From Neoscytalidium dimidiatum (lineage: Eukaryota; Ascomycota; Dothideomycetes; Botryosphaeriales; Botryosphaeriaceae): 64,000 bases of DNA. The notes beneath the pieces are model-generated. The model was given only the letters and a program-made list of their open reading frames with translations, did no database searches and was not told where the DNA came from. The stretch lies in contig CM074699.1 in NCBI GenBank assembly GCA_037367355.1, positions 1 through 64,000 on the forward strand, read 5' to 3'. Each line of letters starts with the position of its first letter. The stretch's first letter is position 1. The translations under genes were made by a program, and so were the position numbers. This document shows, in pieces, positions 44,975 through 57,626 of the stretch.

Positions 44975-47900
44975 TGGACTTTAGACTGGTCGATTATGCC
45001 GCCAAGCCTGACGCAACTAGATGAGAGAGGAAGAAAAGATATAGCGTTAGTATCTAAAGAAGGCAGAGAGTGTCTCAAATAGTGACATCGACGAAAATGA
45101 CGGGGCAAGATGCAGGAGTATGGGAAGGGCGAAGGATATGTAGACTGGAACATCTACTTATATAGAGTAGATTATAAAATAGTTCCAAACTCAAACCTAA
45201 ATAATTATAGAGGGCATGGTGGCACGTCGCCAACGCTTGGCACCTAAATTAAGGGTGGAATTAAAGGTGGTGGTATGTCATAGTAGAGGAAGAGAGAAGA
45301 TAAAAGCAGATAGTTATAGAAGGTGGGGCATGGCTAGTATTTCGGAAAAAAAAAGGAAACCAGTGCGGTACACTATCTAGGGGTCCTAAAGATGAGGTAG
45401 AGGTCTATTCTTAGCCTTCTAGCGCTTCCCGCGTTTGGTTTTGCTCTGTTTGATATATCTTGCCACCCTCTACCTATGCGCAGAGGAGGCGAGTGTATAG
45501 AAGGGTGTTTCTATCTAATTCTTTTTTTAAATGAAAATATTAAAGCCGCTAGCTAGATACTATATGTACGAAAATCAATAGTCGGGAACATAGTGATGAG
45601 GTGAGCGACGGGCCCGATAGCGCTGGTACTGGGTGATAGGAACTGAGGGAGAGCGAGGATAAGATAAAAAAACGATTATAACGGGGACAGAAAGGAGGAA
45701 GTGGATGAACGTAAGGGTGAGAGGTCGGCAAGATAGGAGAGAAGCGAGCAAAATAAGACAACGGGCAGGTAATGTGGGGGATAGCTAGTATTTCGAAGAA
45801 ATCATTACAGCACAGTGGAAGGAAAGTCGAAGGAAGAGGCGAGGTGAGGAACGCGCGAGGTGATGTGAGTAATAGCTGGACCCCGAAGGCAGCAGTCTTG
45901 CGGCGCAGTAGAAAAGAGAGGGACAGGTGTATAAGGGCATAGAAACAAGGGAAATAGGGCTGCAGACAGATTGGGGATAATCGACGGGGATCCCTTGTGT
46001 ACTGCACAGAAGATCCGGGTCGTTATAATTGTTTCTTCGCTTCCACTTAGTCGGAGAAAATTAGGGTTGGTCCCTACGCTGATGAATCGCCATTTGATCG
46101 CTAACATAGGTAATAGCGTAGGGGCCGACTCTAACTCCCTTCGACTGTATAAGCGACCGACGCGAAACGACCTCGGTCTTTTCTACGATAGGCAGGGGAT
46201 CCTCGTTTTACTTTGCCGAGCTTTCTGCAGCCCTCCTACTATTTTCGTAGGTCCGTCCATCCCTACTATACCGTAGTGCTGCCTGCGGTATTCTAGGTGT
46301 TACCAACCTAACTCACGTACCTATCGCGTCGTTTCCCTCTTTTTCCACTTAGTTTTCCATGCTATAAGGCCTTTTTTTTTCCTCGAAATACTAGCCACCT
46401 CCCAACTTTGCCTTGCAGGCCCATTGCTTGGTCCTATCCCTTCCTAAGCCTCGGTAATAGTAATGTGGTGTTGCTTTGAAAGTCTAACTAACGCCTATCC
46501 CACACTGCACGACCGTGTCTCTAACTCTACCCCTCTTCTTCTGCGCTGCTACAACTTCTTCGGAAAAGGTGAACGACGCTCTCTTCGTATAGGCATGAAA
46601 TCACTGCGCGCAAAGGACGGCATCGGTCTAGAGTATAAGATAATGGAGGGTAAATGCCGCTCTTGTAAGCGGCACATAAGGAGCGTTGTGTGGTATCGTT
46701 GCGTCTGACGGCGTAGACCCGGACTCTAAGAATAATATAGGAAAACACCACTAGAGTGATAATCTGCCGAGCCTCCAAAATGCTTTCTAGAAATTCGACT
46801 TAGCCTAGTTCTGGGTAGTCCGTGGTGGTTTAGATGTATCTACGATTCCGGGCGGCAGAAAAATATCTTCATACTGCCGGTCTAGAAACACGCCTATCTT
46901 CGTGATATATTTCCCGTTCTAATCTTGACGCATAGTATTTATTAGAATGTTTGCCAACAACTTAAATGACTTTATAACTCTAAACTCCCAAGTAGTCCGC
47001 AGCTATTCTTCGTGTAATGGTGCCTTAAGCAGACTCTTTACTCCATCGAACTATGTGTCAATCCATGGTATGACTATACTCGTGGTGCCATACTTATCCG
47101 TTAGGACGGAAACAGTAAGGAGATCGGAGAATGTTAGATATCGTGGGACTACTGTAAAGCGGAGGTGTGCGATATTCAAGAGGATTGAAAGGGCGCTTTC
47201 GTTATCATCCGGTAGGGGCATTTCGCGCTTTGAGCACTGCTGTGCTACTAGAGAAGGTTCGCCAAGTGCTAGTATTCGGTTCTAGGCTTCGCATGCTAGA
47301 CTTATTGCCTTAGCGGAGGCGACGAATATTTTCGTAGAGGGCCCGCTGTCGAGGATAAGATCGCTTGCCCGACTGCCCTACGAACTGTGAACTGATATTT
47401 GTGTAAGCGGGTTCTGCTGGATCGTATGCAAATCTGAAGTTGGACGAAGGTATGTGGGAGGTGCCATGGCGATTCGGATATCTGTCAAACGGCGGACTTC
47501 GCGAAAGCGGATATGAATGAGATTCAGGAAAGATCATATAAGCGGCAAAGTTGGTTCGCACGACTGCGCCGCAGCAACTAGCCGATGGCGACTCTGCGAG
47601 CGCTCAAATGGAGATTAGCGTGCAATACCTCTAAGAGATTCCGGGCGTCGAGGTGACGCACATTCGGCACCTATAAAAGCAGCCTCTATAGTGAACGCTC
47701 TATAGTAGTGTGGCCATTATGGCTTAGTAGAGTAACGATCGTAGATATTCGCGCTACTTTCCAGTATATCTGGATATCCGATTTGCACAAGCTTATGAAG
47801 TGTTCCTATTGAAATGCGGGAGACTGGTCATTAAGATGAACATGTAGCTGCTCCATTAAATGATGCTAATAAATATAAATAATACTGAATAGTAATATGT

Positions 47901-49139
47901 AATGTGTTTATGCAGTGAGGCAGTGTAAATTTGTAGTTACTGGGAGTTGCATATGTACTTTTGCGCCAGAGAGAGTGGGGGTAGTGAGGTCGTAGTGCAG
48001 AGGCTATATGGAGAAAACCCAGGTTAGCAGGCAGTGTATAAAGTGCAAGAATATTCTAGAGCTGATTCTCCGCTATATATGTAGTGCTGCCGGATTTACC
48101 ATAATATCCCTCCTCTTTAAACTATTGAAGCTTTTGTTAAAGTTATTAAACTATGTGCTTCTATGAATATAAGATTTGTTTTTACTGCTCTGAATCTAAA
48201 GCTTTTGGCATACGAGACTGTGGTGAGTAGGATATCGGGGGATATTGCGATAAAATAGAAATAGGTCCGATGCGAGGCGGCTTTGGACTATGGACCTTCT
48301 ATAGGAGCAGGTACGAGATAGTTTGCTGCACTGCGTGCGAGCTAGGGGGTAAGAAGTTACACGGTGAGGGACCTATATACGCTTATATACCACCGTGCAC
48401 TTAGGGCCTTCGCATGGAATAGCTTAAGATGTCTCGTCATTCCTTTAGATAAAAGTATTGACCGAATATAACTACACTTTTGGGGTTGAAATTTAAATCA
48501 GATAATGCGTTCCTTAGAATCTCGGTTATGAAAATTTTGCTCGTTTGCCCCTTATAGAGCCTGATTCAGTTCAGTTCCGGCTCTATAGATTCTCTAGTCT
48601 CTCATTATGCCACCATTACCTTCGCGATGGGTTTTTGCTTCTATTCGTGGCGCAGAACATTTCTTAGCCGTCGCTTGCTATATAGCAATTTCGCCACCCT
48701 CGACGTTGAAGATTGAGACGGCTGGGTAATAGATGTGTACGAGAAGAATTTAACTATATTAGTTTAAAGTGTGACTGGCAAGTTGGGTCAACCCTATAAG
48801 GGCATAGCGCCCCTAATATTATGTAGCAGACGGTTAAACAGGCACTGAGCCGACTGTCCGGAATGAAGGCTGTAGGGATGTCAACGCACAACGGTCGGGG
48901 GGCGGGAGAATGCTTGCCCCTGCTCAGAGTTAAGCAGCGGAAATAATTTGTACCTTTTTCTTCGTTATTAGAATTTTTCAAACACGCGTGACGGGTTCGA
49001 AAGCCTGCGGTCCACGATAAATTTCGCAATCCGATGATAGATCACCATATACCCTTCGTTATAGGAGCTCGAGGCGTCTACTTTCGTTGCGCCCGTCGTG
49101 ATTTCAACGCCTAGCTATCCATAGCTTAGCGATATTAAA
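44975..49139. other. Long RIP-like region with small uncertain remnants
   Basis: No gene I can name. The minus strand at 47310-47561 reads a coherent Pro/Ser/Tyr-rich stretch (RSPPFDRYPNRHGTSHIPSS) that may be a remnant. A 19-nt-like motif GGCTAGTATTTCG recurs at about 45333, 45785 and, inverted, 46393, marking an unidentified dispersed repeat. The 152-codon minus frame at 45549-46007 is a purine/pyrimidine-skewed artefact. Confidence 0.45.
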
Positions 49140-52100
49140 ATGGAGGACGCCTCTAGCTCGCGCAACCGAGAGCTATGCTACTACTTTTAAGGCGTCGCTA
49201 AAGTTCCTCTCGACGATCTAAGCTTCGAGCACCCCTTTTTCTAAAAGCAGCATCGGCAAGTCTCGTAGTAAATCGTGGATTATCTACGTTAAGCGTTCGA
49301 AAAGGAAGGCGTCCGACGTAGCGAACCTAGAAATTGGATCGATGCTCTTGTGGATCCTCAGCATCTCTCATTTACCCTCGCCGAGAATGGGTTGACAGAG
49401 CTTGGGCAGGAGGTTAAGAACATTCCTATACTGCGACTTGGACCTCTCAACTGCTTGCAAGGCGTCCACCGCGTCCTCGTAGCGTCGGACCTGTTGCCCT
49501 AGAACGACCGTTGGTGGTTCGTCAGGCTTTATTCAAATAGTAACTCCATCCTACCAACATTAAGAGCGGGGCTAAAGTGAAGAAAGAGCTACCCACTAAT
49601 GCTTGTATCGAGATTATGGAAGACTGCCTTAACGAGCAGCAGTACTCGGACGGAGAGATTTTTCGTAAGATCCGAACGTATCACGGGCAAGATGATTCGA
49701 AAGCCGAGAGTAAATGGTGGGCTCGTTTAAGCGGTACTAAGTAGAAGGATCTTAAGTAACTCCTTAGAAGTCTTGACCTAACCGACGCGTTCGACAAACT
49801 GGTGGAGATGCCGGGCATGTGGCGCTCCTTCCAGCTCGGAACTTTGCACCGACTCTTAACCCTTTACTGTGACGAGGTAGGCTCTAAATCCATCTCTGCG
49901 GCTTATTCTAACATCGCGTGTCTAAGGAACTGCTCCGTTATCTGACCCGGATCGTTGATGTTTGGGCGAGGGTTCTCCGAGCTGCAAATGTACCCGCAGA
50001 GGCGGTCGACCGTGTGACGGTAGAGAGGCTCGAGCTTCTTGCGCCTTCCGCATTAGACGGAGATCGCATACGAGTTGAGTATTTGATTAGATTAGGCGAA
50101 GTATTCCCCAGTGTTAGCCACGCTGAGATAAGAGACGCGATCGTCTTTGCTTTTCTGTTAACCCCCGGCTTGATACCCACATTGACGAGCTTCTTCGAAA
50201 ATCTTAAATACCTCGAGCCCTGTTGTTATATCCTCAAGAAACTGCTTCTAGCGAAAGAAAAACTTACGATCTTCCAGTCGCTCTCGGCGGCGTATGTGGC
50301 TCCCGAGGAGCAGCTGGTCGAATACCCCACGGGAAGGAAGTTAAGGCCTAAGTGCGACGGTGAGAATGGCCTCTGGCTCGCGTACGTCCAGCTTTGGGCG
50401 TTTTGTATGCGTCACTTTCCATCGATAACCGATACGGCACCGAGGAAGGTAGCTGGCAAAGCGAAGCCTTCGAAGAGTCCCAACCCCGCCCTTTGGCATT
50501 ATATCGGCGATCTCGCCGTTAAACTAGGGTTTCGTACGGCGCAGGCATTGGAACTTTAACGACAGAATCCTTACCAGTCCCTCGTAGGGCAGCTCCTGCG
50601 GTCTCTGCGGCCAGACTCGCCGCTAGATACGCGATAGGTCTCGCGAATCGTCGCGGTGCTCAAGGAAGCAGAAGATGATCGTAAGATAATAAGTCGGCCT
50701 AGTCTTACCGGGAGAGACCCTCTACCGGTAGAGAAAAGGTGCGGCCGTCCTTTCGAGGACGACTTTCTATAGGATAGAAATTCTCTGTTCGTGCCGATAA
50801 TTATTGAGGCTGAGAACTTGGAAGAGCCTGAAGTTAGCACCTTCTTCGTAAAGCGAGACACTTTTATAAGTTTCTTAGGCAATAAATACGTGCAGGTCTG
50901 TTGTTTCTAAGCCGATCGTATTTCTTAGATCCAGCTAATAAAAGTTCAGCAGCCGGTTCGGGACGCTGATGCGGAAGGCGAAGCCGGATCTACTACTTGC
51001 CCCTCCACACTTAATCGACCGCTGGGCGCGTCCTTATGCATAACGGAGTACGATAGATTGAGTCTTTAGGAGCTTACTATAGCCCTTAATTAAGAAAGAG
51101 AGCGAACTGGTAAGCTATTATAGCTAAGCGAGGAAATGTAGTGCAGGATCTCCTTACTCCTAGAAGAGGCTAAGGAACGAAGTTATCACTCGCGTACACT
51201 AGAACTACACGTAGATGAGCTGGAAAAGAGGTGCGCTGATCTTTAAGGCTATGCGGCAAGTCTCTAGCTGTAGATCCGCGAGAGAGAAGAGCTGCATCGG
51301 TCGGAGAACGATAGTCTTTAGTCTATAAACACCCAGCTGAAGAGTGATGTGGTCGAGAAGGATCAGCAGCTACGGGCTTGTAGCACGGTTATAGAAGAGA
51401 AGAATAAGCTAAAATTGCAATTGGAGGAATGTCAGGCTGTGAACGAACGACTTAATGAGGAACTGGACAGCAATAAGATCCTGGGGAGAGAAGAGCATGA
51501 CCATAGAAAAGAGATGCGGGAGACTATAATGTCTTTGTAGAAACTTTTCACTGAAGCGGAAAAGAGCAGAGACGCTAAGGAACTTGCGCTAAGTAAACAG
51601 CAGGTCGAAATAAATCAGCTACAGGTCCAGTTCGATGACGAGAAAAGGAATTATTAAAGGCTACGGGAGAATGAAACTAAACTGATAGAAAGCATCGGCA
51701 AGCTCGAACATCGAATACAGGATTTAACGATACGAGAAAATCAGCTTAGCAAAACTAAAATAGGGCTCGAAAATACGGTAAACCTCTTGTAGGAAGAAAA
51801 GGCCCAACTCTCTAGTATCTGTTCTAACCTCCGCTCGAACCTGGAGGACTACGAAAAGCAGAATAGGGAGCTGAAGAAAGCTAGGGATAACGTTAACGAA
51901 GTCCTACGTGAAACTACGGAAAGCAAAGACGATGAGATTAGTTCATTATAAGATCGAATTAATGCTTTTGAGAGATAAGCAGAGCAGCATCGGAGCCAAG
52001 GGATAACAGCACTAGCGGAGCTACTTTCTATATCCTTAGAAGAAGAGGAGAATGTTATCGGTGTTTTCATTGTAGCCCTACGCTCCGGAGAGTTCAGGGT

Positions 52101-52626
52101 AAACATTCCGGCCGAGTCTCTAACTGTAAAGATCGAGAGTCTCTTGCGTTTTATCGCGTCGGTGGAGCGTATCGCGTCTGAGCGTTGGGAGATGTATTGC
52201 GACGGGAAAGCAGTATTGACGGCTAATGGCTGCGACGTTGAGAACGTTACTAGTGCAATCAGGACGCATTATTTCTTTTATTCATGTTCGCAGTCTATGA
52301 TGTAAGCTTCGTTGGCGAAACCGGATTGGCTATACTAGCATTCTCCGCCCTCTCAGAATTCTGAACGCTAGATAGTCAAGCCTAGAAAGAGAAAAGATCT
52401 TGCGCGAGACCCCGAATAAGATAGCGGGTCGTCTGCATTAACTGGCACAGCTAAACGCCGTAAAAGCGAGGATGAGAATGAGGATAAGCAGATGCTTATA
52501 CATCGAACCATAACGGGATACACGGTAAAGGAGCGAGGGAAAGATTCTAAGCTCATATGGCACGAAACTTTTAGCGAAGACAGGGGAAGACGTAAGAAAC
52601 TCTATTATTTCGAGGATTCGGAGTAA
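49140..52626 (+). pseudogene. DUF3723 protein relic with long coiled-coil tail (copy B)
   Basis: From ATG 49140 (MEDASSSRNRELCYYF) the frame gives EKEGVRRSEPRNWIDALVD, LNCLQGVHRVLVAS and DRWWFVRLY; after a shift near 49570, SDGEIFRKIRTYHGQDDSKA; after another near 49915, a stop-free 213-codon block with PTLTSFFENLKYLEPCCYIL and AYVQLWAFCMRHFPSITDTA, the DUF3723 hallmark. The same frame continues to 52626 through TAG/TAA codons: a coiled coil of several hundred residues (about 51170-51980), then a globular end (HETFSEDRGRRKKLYYFEDS). About 1160 codons in all. Nonsense codons are TAG/TAA, consistent with RIP. Confidence 0.78.
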
Positions 52627-53135
52627 ATCTGCCAGATTCGCTATGAATATCGATATGACTGGGCTTGAACGGTTATCTTTCCACATAATCCTACTTAACC
52701 CTACTGGATATAGCTACGGGCTGCGGTAAGGGACCTAACGAGACTATTACGTTTCGATTAGCTCCTTGTATATAAGTATTGTTCTTATAAGTATTAATAT
52801 TGTGTTTAGACGTTCTTTTATGCAACCTCTACTACGTATAGAGGAATTAGATTAATATTAGAACTATATAAGAGGGTAAAACCATAGTTAGGTAGGCGAG
52901 GGAAGTAAAGCGGATGAAGGTACGTGAGTTAAGGTAGAGATGAACGATATTCTAAGAACGCAATATTGTAAAAAAAAAAATTTAAACTATTTCCTCCTCT
53001 TCTTACCTCTTCGCCTCGATTTACTCTATTTTAAAGCAGCGGTAACCCTCTAACTTCTCTTTCCCTCTTCCTCTCCTTCGTTACCATCGTTGTTGTCTCC
53101 GATGCCTGGCTAAAAGTATCTCTTTTGTAACACTA

Positions 53136-54083
53136 GATCCCGTAGGGGAAAAGATTCCCATATGGGATGCTTTTACACTATCATATCTATTTTTAACTAT
53201 AGACTCTTTAAGAACTAGATCTAGCGGGGATAGAATTCCCGTAGGGACCCTATAGGCGCTTTCGAGCTATAATTTTTAGTTTATAATTATTATTTTCTCC
53301 TTTTTCTAAATAAAAATAATTAGGTAGCAGATCCCGTAGGGGAAAGGAGTTCCGTAGGGGAAAGAAGTCCCGTAAGGGAAAGAAGTCCCGTGAGGGTTTC
53401 CTAGGCTTCTTAGTATAGAAAAAGCTTAAAGATTCCGTATGGGAATCTTATAAATACTATTCGTTAAAAGTACGTATGTTATTATTGGAATATCACGTGT
53501 ATTTAATTTCCTGCCAAGTGTACTCTATGCAGGAAGGATAAAAGGCTATCCTACGGCCTCTCCCTTCTAACACTATGTTAACCTATGCTAATTCGTCCTA
53601 TTACTACTGAATAAGCTGTCACTGCACTTGTTCCAACAATTAGGAAAGTGTTTCGAACCCTAGGAAACACGGGATTTATAGCACCAAGGGCGGAAAGCCC
53701 GCACGGGAAAATACGCCGTAAAGGCTAAGAAGCCCGCGAATAGAAGAGCCGTACAACCCCGGATCCGTACGGGAATCTCGAGGATATGGGAGAGCGGCGC
53801 GTACGGAAACGACAGTAGGCAGCAGCCACATCCCGTACGGGAGGAACGCCCGCCAGGGCACGACAACTGGGAAAAGGAAGCACGTGTTGCAAATAGGTGA
53901 TAGGTGCTGGAGCAAGTGATTTATTTTGTTCTGTGGTACAGAGAGGGAGATAACATATATATATTCCCACGTGTTTCGGACCCCTGTCGTGGTGGACGGA
54001 CCCTGTCATGCGCGAAGACTACCGTGACACCTGAAGCACCATCTTCATATTTAACAGCACGCGCTAGAGAATCCCGTAGGGGA
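53136..54083. repeat. Cluster of short palindromes TCCCGTANGGGA
   Basis: At least nine related palindromes in about 950 bp: near 53137, 53156 (TCCCATATGGGA), 53237, 53332, 53350, 53368, 53386, 53432, 53762, 53831 (perfect TCCCGTACGGGA) and 54070. At 53332-53396 they form a short tandem array with an AAAG(A/G)AG linker of about 18 bp period. Confidence 0.7.
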
Positions 54084-54149
54084 TAAAGGACCGTTAGGGC
54101 AAAGGGGTAAGATCTAGGAAGCCGACAAGCGACGAAAGCTACGGGACGA

Positions 54150-54480
54150 TAGTATTGTGGGAATATCGTCCGCTAATATAGGTAGAAGTCGGGATTCGGA
54201 AAATGGGTGTAAGCGCCCACATTACGTGGTAGACCCATACGGATTATATTAATCTAAACTCTTTGATCTAACACTACCGATCTAACTGCTTTGATCTAGC
54301 AGTATTGATCCCGATTGCCAAAGCTCCCTCACTATATATAGACACACTCGTTAGCTAGACACTTGACCCTCCGTGGTTAACTTAAAGTTCCAATAGATAC
54401 CTATTGGAGGTAATAAGACCTATTATACTCCTACGTTACGTGACTTCTTGTTCCATCGTTGCTCCCGTGTCTTCGCTTTA
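54150..54480 (+). repeat. Diverged gypsy-type LTR remnant
   Basis: Shares with the gypsy LTR the order: GATC-containing palindromic stretch, TATATAGACACACTCGTT, then TTGACCCTCCGTGGTTAAC. Boundaries are uncertain; a related but different family or a solo LTR. Confidence 0.45.
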
Positions 54481-54639
54481 AGGTAAACCTTCGACAAACC
54501 TGAACCTACTAGGTGACTCCGAAGCCTAGTGGTAGAGGCCCGTCGTTATAATAAGGAGTACGCATAGTTACGAAGTAAGAAGAAATGGCCGACTTGTAGA
54601 ACCGTCTAGCCTTTACACTTCTTATCTCTTTTTAGTGAC

Positions 54640-54960
54640 CGTATAAATATTTCGTCCTTGCCTAAGATCCCAAGAAGAATGGAAAACTTTGGTATAATGC
54701 GGATATCTCTGACACGAATTGTCCTTGTTGCTGTCCACACGACTATGGAAATATTTCGTCTCCCCTCAAAATTGGAAGGTGCGCGACAAAGTTCCTTACG
54801 TTGGGCGAACACCTATTTCCTAGATTCTCCCTGATGCTGTCCAAAACGGTTAAAATATTTAGTCTGAGTGCTAGAATATGAGGAGGGAGCGAAAGTTTAT
54901 GCTATTACGCGAACACCTAAAATCCGAAATCTCCCTTGGGCTTGCTCTAAAGCGGGTGTT
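54640..54960. repeat. Diverged tandem repeat, ~100-bp unit
   Basis: Three units each contain an AATATTT(C/A)GTCT-like core (about 54649, 54750 and 54855), and units 2 and 3 also share CTGTCCA and GCGAACACCTA. Confidence 0.4.
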
Positions 54961-55126
54961 CCACAACATTTCCATATAATTTGTTCGAAATATGCCTCTA
55001 AAAGCTCGGAGAAAGAAGAATATAAAGCGCACTAATATTTAACACGACAGTATTGCGGAAATATTATAAAAACTATCTGTAAGTTAATGTCCTCTACAAC
55101 TAATAACGATATAGTAATAGCCATAG

Positions 55127-57626
55127 GATCTTGCGGCCCGCTTACGGGATTCTGATACTAATGTCGATATTGACGAGGCGGAATCTCTAGTTCTAGAAGT
55201 CGAGCCGAAAGCTGAAGAGCTGAATCGATTAGTATAAATTTTAATCGAAGAGATCCGCGAAAAACGAGAGAACTAACGGTCGAGCCGGCCGGACGACAAT
55301 CTCTATAAAGAGATAATTGTTACTTTTGGAACAGAATCTCCCCGTGGCGGAGTAAAAGTCAGATTTAGAAAGAACTAATCCACATTAAATAAGCATGATC
55401 TCCGTATAAATACGGGGAATAATTGCAATGAATTCGTTAAGCCAGCCGTCCGAGGCAGTACTATGCGCTAGACTGAGCCTAGTAGCTAGAGCGGTTCCTC
55501 TAGTATTATCGAATCATCACACCGTATCTAAGGAGCAGATCAACGTGGGGACTCGGCCGCTTATATATCCTCTTCGGAGAAGTGTGCAGCTTCTTTGACG
55601 AAACGTCCCGTTTATATGGTCGGAACCATCGGCCGTGATTAGAAAGGCGAGGATAATAGATGTAGGAGTGAAATTATGCGTTTGAATAACTAGGAAGTCG
55701 AACACGAAGCCTTTAGTCGAGAATTGCTGAGCATCTTTAATTAAAATATTAGCGATGACCCGGGAGGACCTTCTGGATTCCTAGGCGCTATTGACGCTCC
55801 TGGCGTGCTCGGTAGCGACGCAGAAGTCGACGTGGCGATATAGGATGGGGTCGATATTCACTGTCCTAATGAAGAGATAAGGACGGATAATAAGGCTCTA
55901 GTTATCGTTGAGTCTGATTTAGATCGAGAAGAAACCGTTTTCGAAATATCAAACGAAGGACCACCTGAAGATTTAGACCAAATGACTAAGGGAGCTACCG
56001 TCGCTCTCGGTTTCTCGGACGATACGCTGGATCGACTTCTTCACGGTGTTAAACTTAATGATACCACTATTTTGGACGTATTAAAGACCAAGCTCCCTGA
56101 AACGGCCGAGCCGCTGATAGCGCGGTGGGCGATTACGGACTTCCCTACTTCTGGCCTCGCTATGGGCTTTGTTACGTCTTCTAGCTAGCCGCCAATGCTT
56201 AGGCATAAGATGAGCTCAACCTGCCTTTTCGTAGCGTACAACGTGATTTTTGGGACCTTAGATTGTGACCACTAAGGAAATGGGAATTATTGGGTTCTCG
56301 TCGTTGTCGACTTCATGGGTCCTCAAGTTCATGTGTTCGGTATCGAGAATGAGTTAGAGTTTCAAGCTGATGTTCTAGCCTCGAACGTTGGAACTTTCGT
56401 GAACAATTACCGCATCGACTAAGGCGAAGACATAATTTGGTGGTCTGAGCCTTAGCATTATCCGGTAAGCTAAATAAGCCCTTCCGAATACTAAAGCTGA
56501 CTACTTGTTCTATAGCTTTATCCTTATAGAATTGTTCCGGACGATTTTAACTGCGGCATTTGTGTTATCTACCGCGTAGAGACATTTATATATCCGGAGA
56601 AGACGATGTATGTACTAGAGAACAGCATACTAGCAGAGCTAAGCGAGCAACTTAGCCAGCTTCGAAAGGGATACCGCGACTTCTTTCTTGGTCAATATGG
56701 AAATTACTGTGCGGAGGAGTCCCTGCGAACCTAAATAATATTATCAGTCCCGCACAAGAGACTTTTCACGAGGGATCCCTTCGATAAAGATTACGTAACA
56801 CGACCTATTAAGATTCACCGCGCTTCACTGCGAATCCGGCCTGCCTTACCGGATACGGGGCGCAAATTAACGGTATCTGAAGAATGGAAAGCCTGTCTAC
56901 TTCGATGTGTAGAATCTAAGGGCTTCGCTGGTGAACATATTATCGAAGCTTTCGAAAAAGCTCCTACATCTGATGTCGCCGGTGTGTTAAGAGCTCTTTA
57001 ATGTATGTGTGAGGTGGCGAACGCGAACATCCTGCTCCGCATGAAGAAGGTTCTGGCTAGCGAGCAGAACTTATTGCTCCGAGAATCGTGGCCTCCCGAG
57101 CCGGAAACATTAGGAGAGATTGCTGAGCTGTATCGTGCGATCGATTGGTTTGATGACGTCGACCCCTATCTTGCAACCTTTAGGGCGTTCTGCTGCTAGG
57201 TTAATTATCATAGAAGTTTCCAGCGCAGAGTCGAATTACTTTTAGAAAACCTTAAAGAAGAAAGAAAACGCAGGAAGAGGCTTCGTCGGAAGGGAGTAGA
57301 ACTTGCTGGAGAAGAGGGCTATCAACGGAAGCAGAATAACAGTACCGCCCGTAAGCGGGTAATAGCGGAGGTGGTCGATCTCATCGATCCTAAAAGCAAT
57401 GACCGTACGGGCGTGTAAGACGCCGTGAGGCGCTACGAGAAAACTGGCAAAATTTTAAACCTCCTAAAGGGCTGCCGAAGCCCATTCTGGTTACTTCTAT
57501 ATCCGCTGTATGATAGTTAGCCGACCAACTTTGATATTGTCCGGCAACCCAGCTTGAACGTTATGGACTTTAAGCCGCCCGAAACTTTTGATAGGCTGAG
57601 GAAGCCCGTATCACAAGTAGAGTAAG
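55127..57626 (+). pseudogene. Ulp1/C48 protease-like relic
   Basis: One frame runs about 830 codons with TAA/TAG interruptions only. Recognisable parts: LHGVKLNDTTILDVLK (about 56040, like the LND entry of Ulp1 domains), NYWVLVVVDFMGPQVHVFG (about 56285; the usual HWVL His is Asn here), and DDFNCGICVIYRVETFIY (about 56540; matches the catalytic-Cys segment DCGxxV). A charged helical tail follows (LLLENLKEERKRRKRLRRKG). SUMO-protease-like domains are often captured by fungal transposons. Assignment is from motif order only. Confidence 0.5.

Noticed and set aside
45549..46007. 152-codon minus-strand frame
   Set aside because: Strong purine/pyrimidine skew explains its openness and its Ser/Pro/Leu/Phe composition; no domain.
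48985..49020. Possible tRNA (GGGTTCGAA T-loop-like)
   Set aside because: No matching acceptor or anticodon stem could be folded around it.
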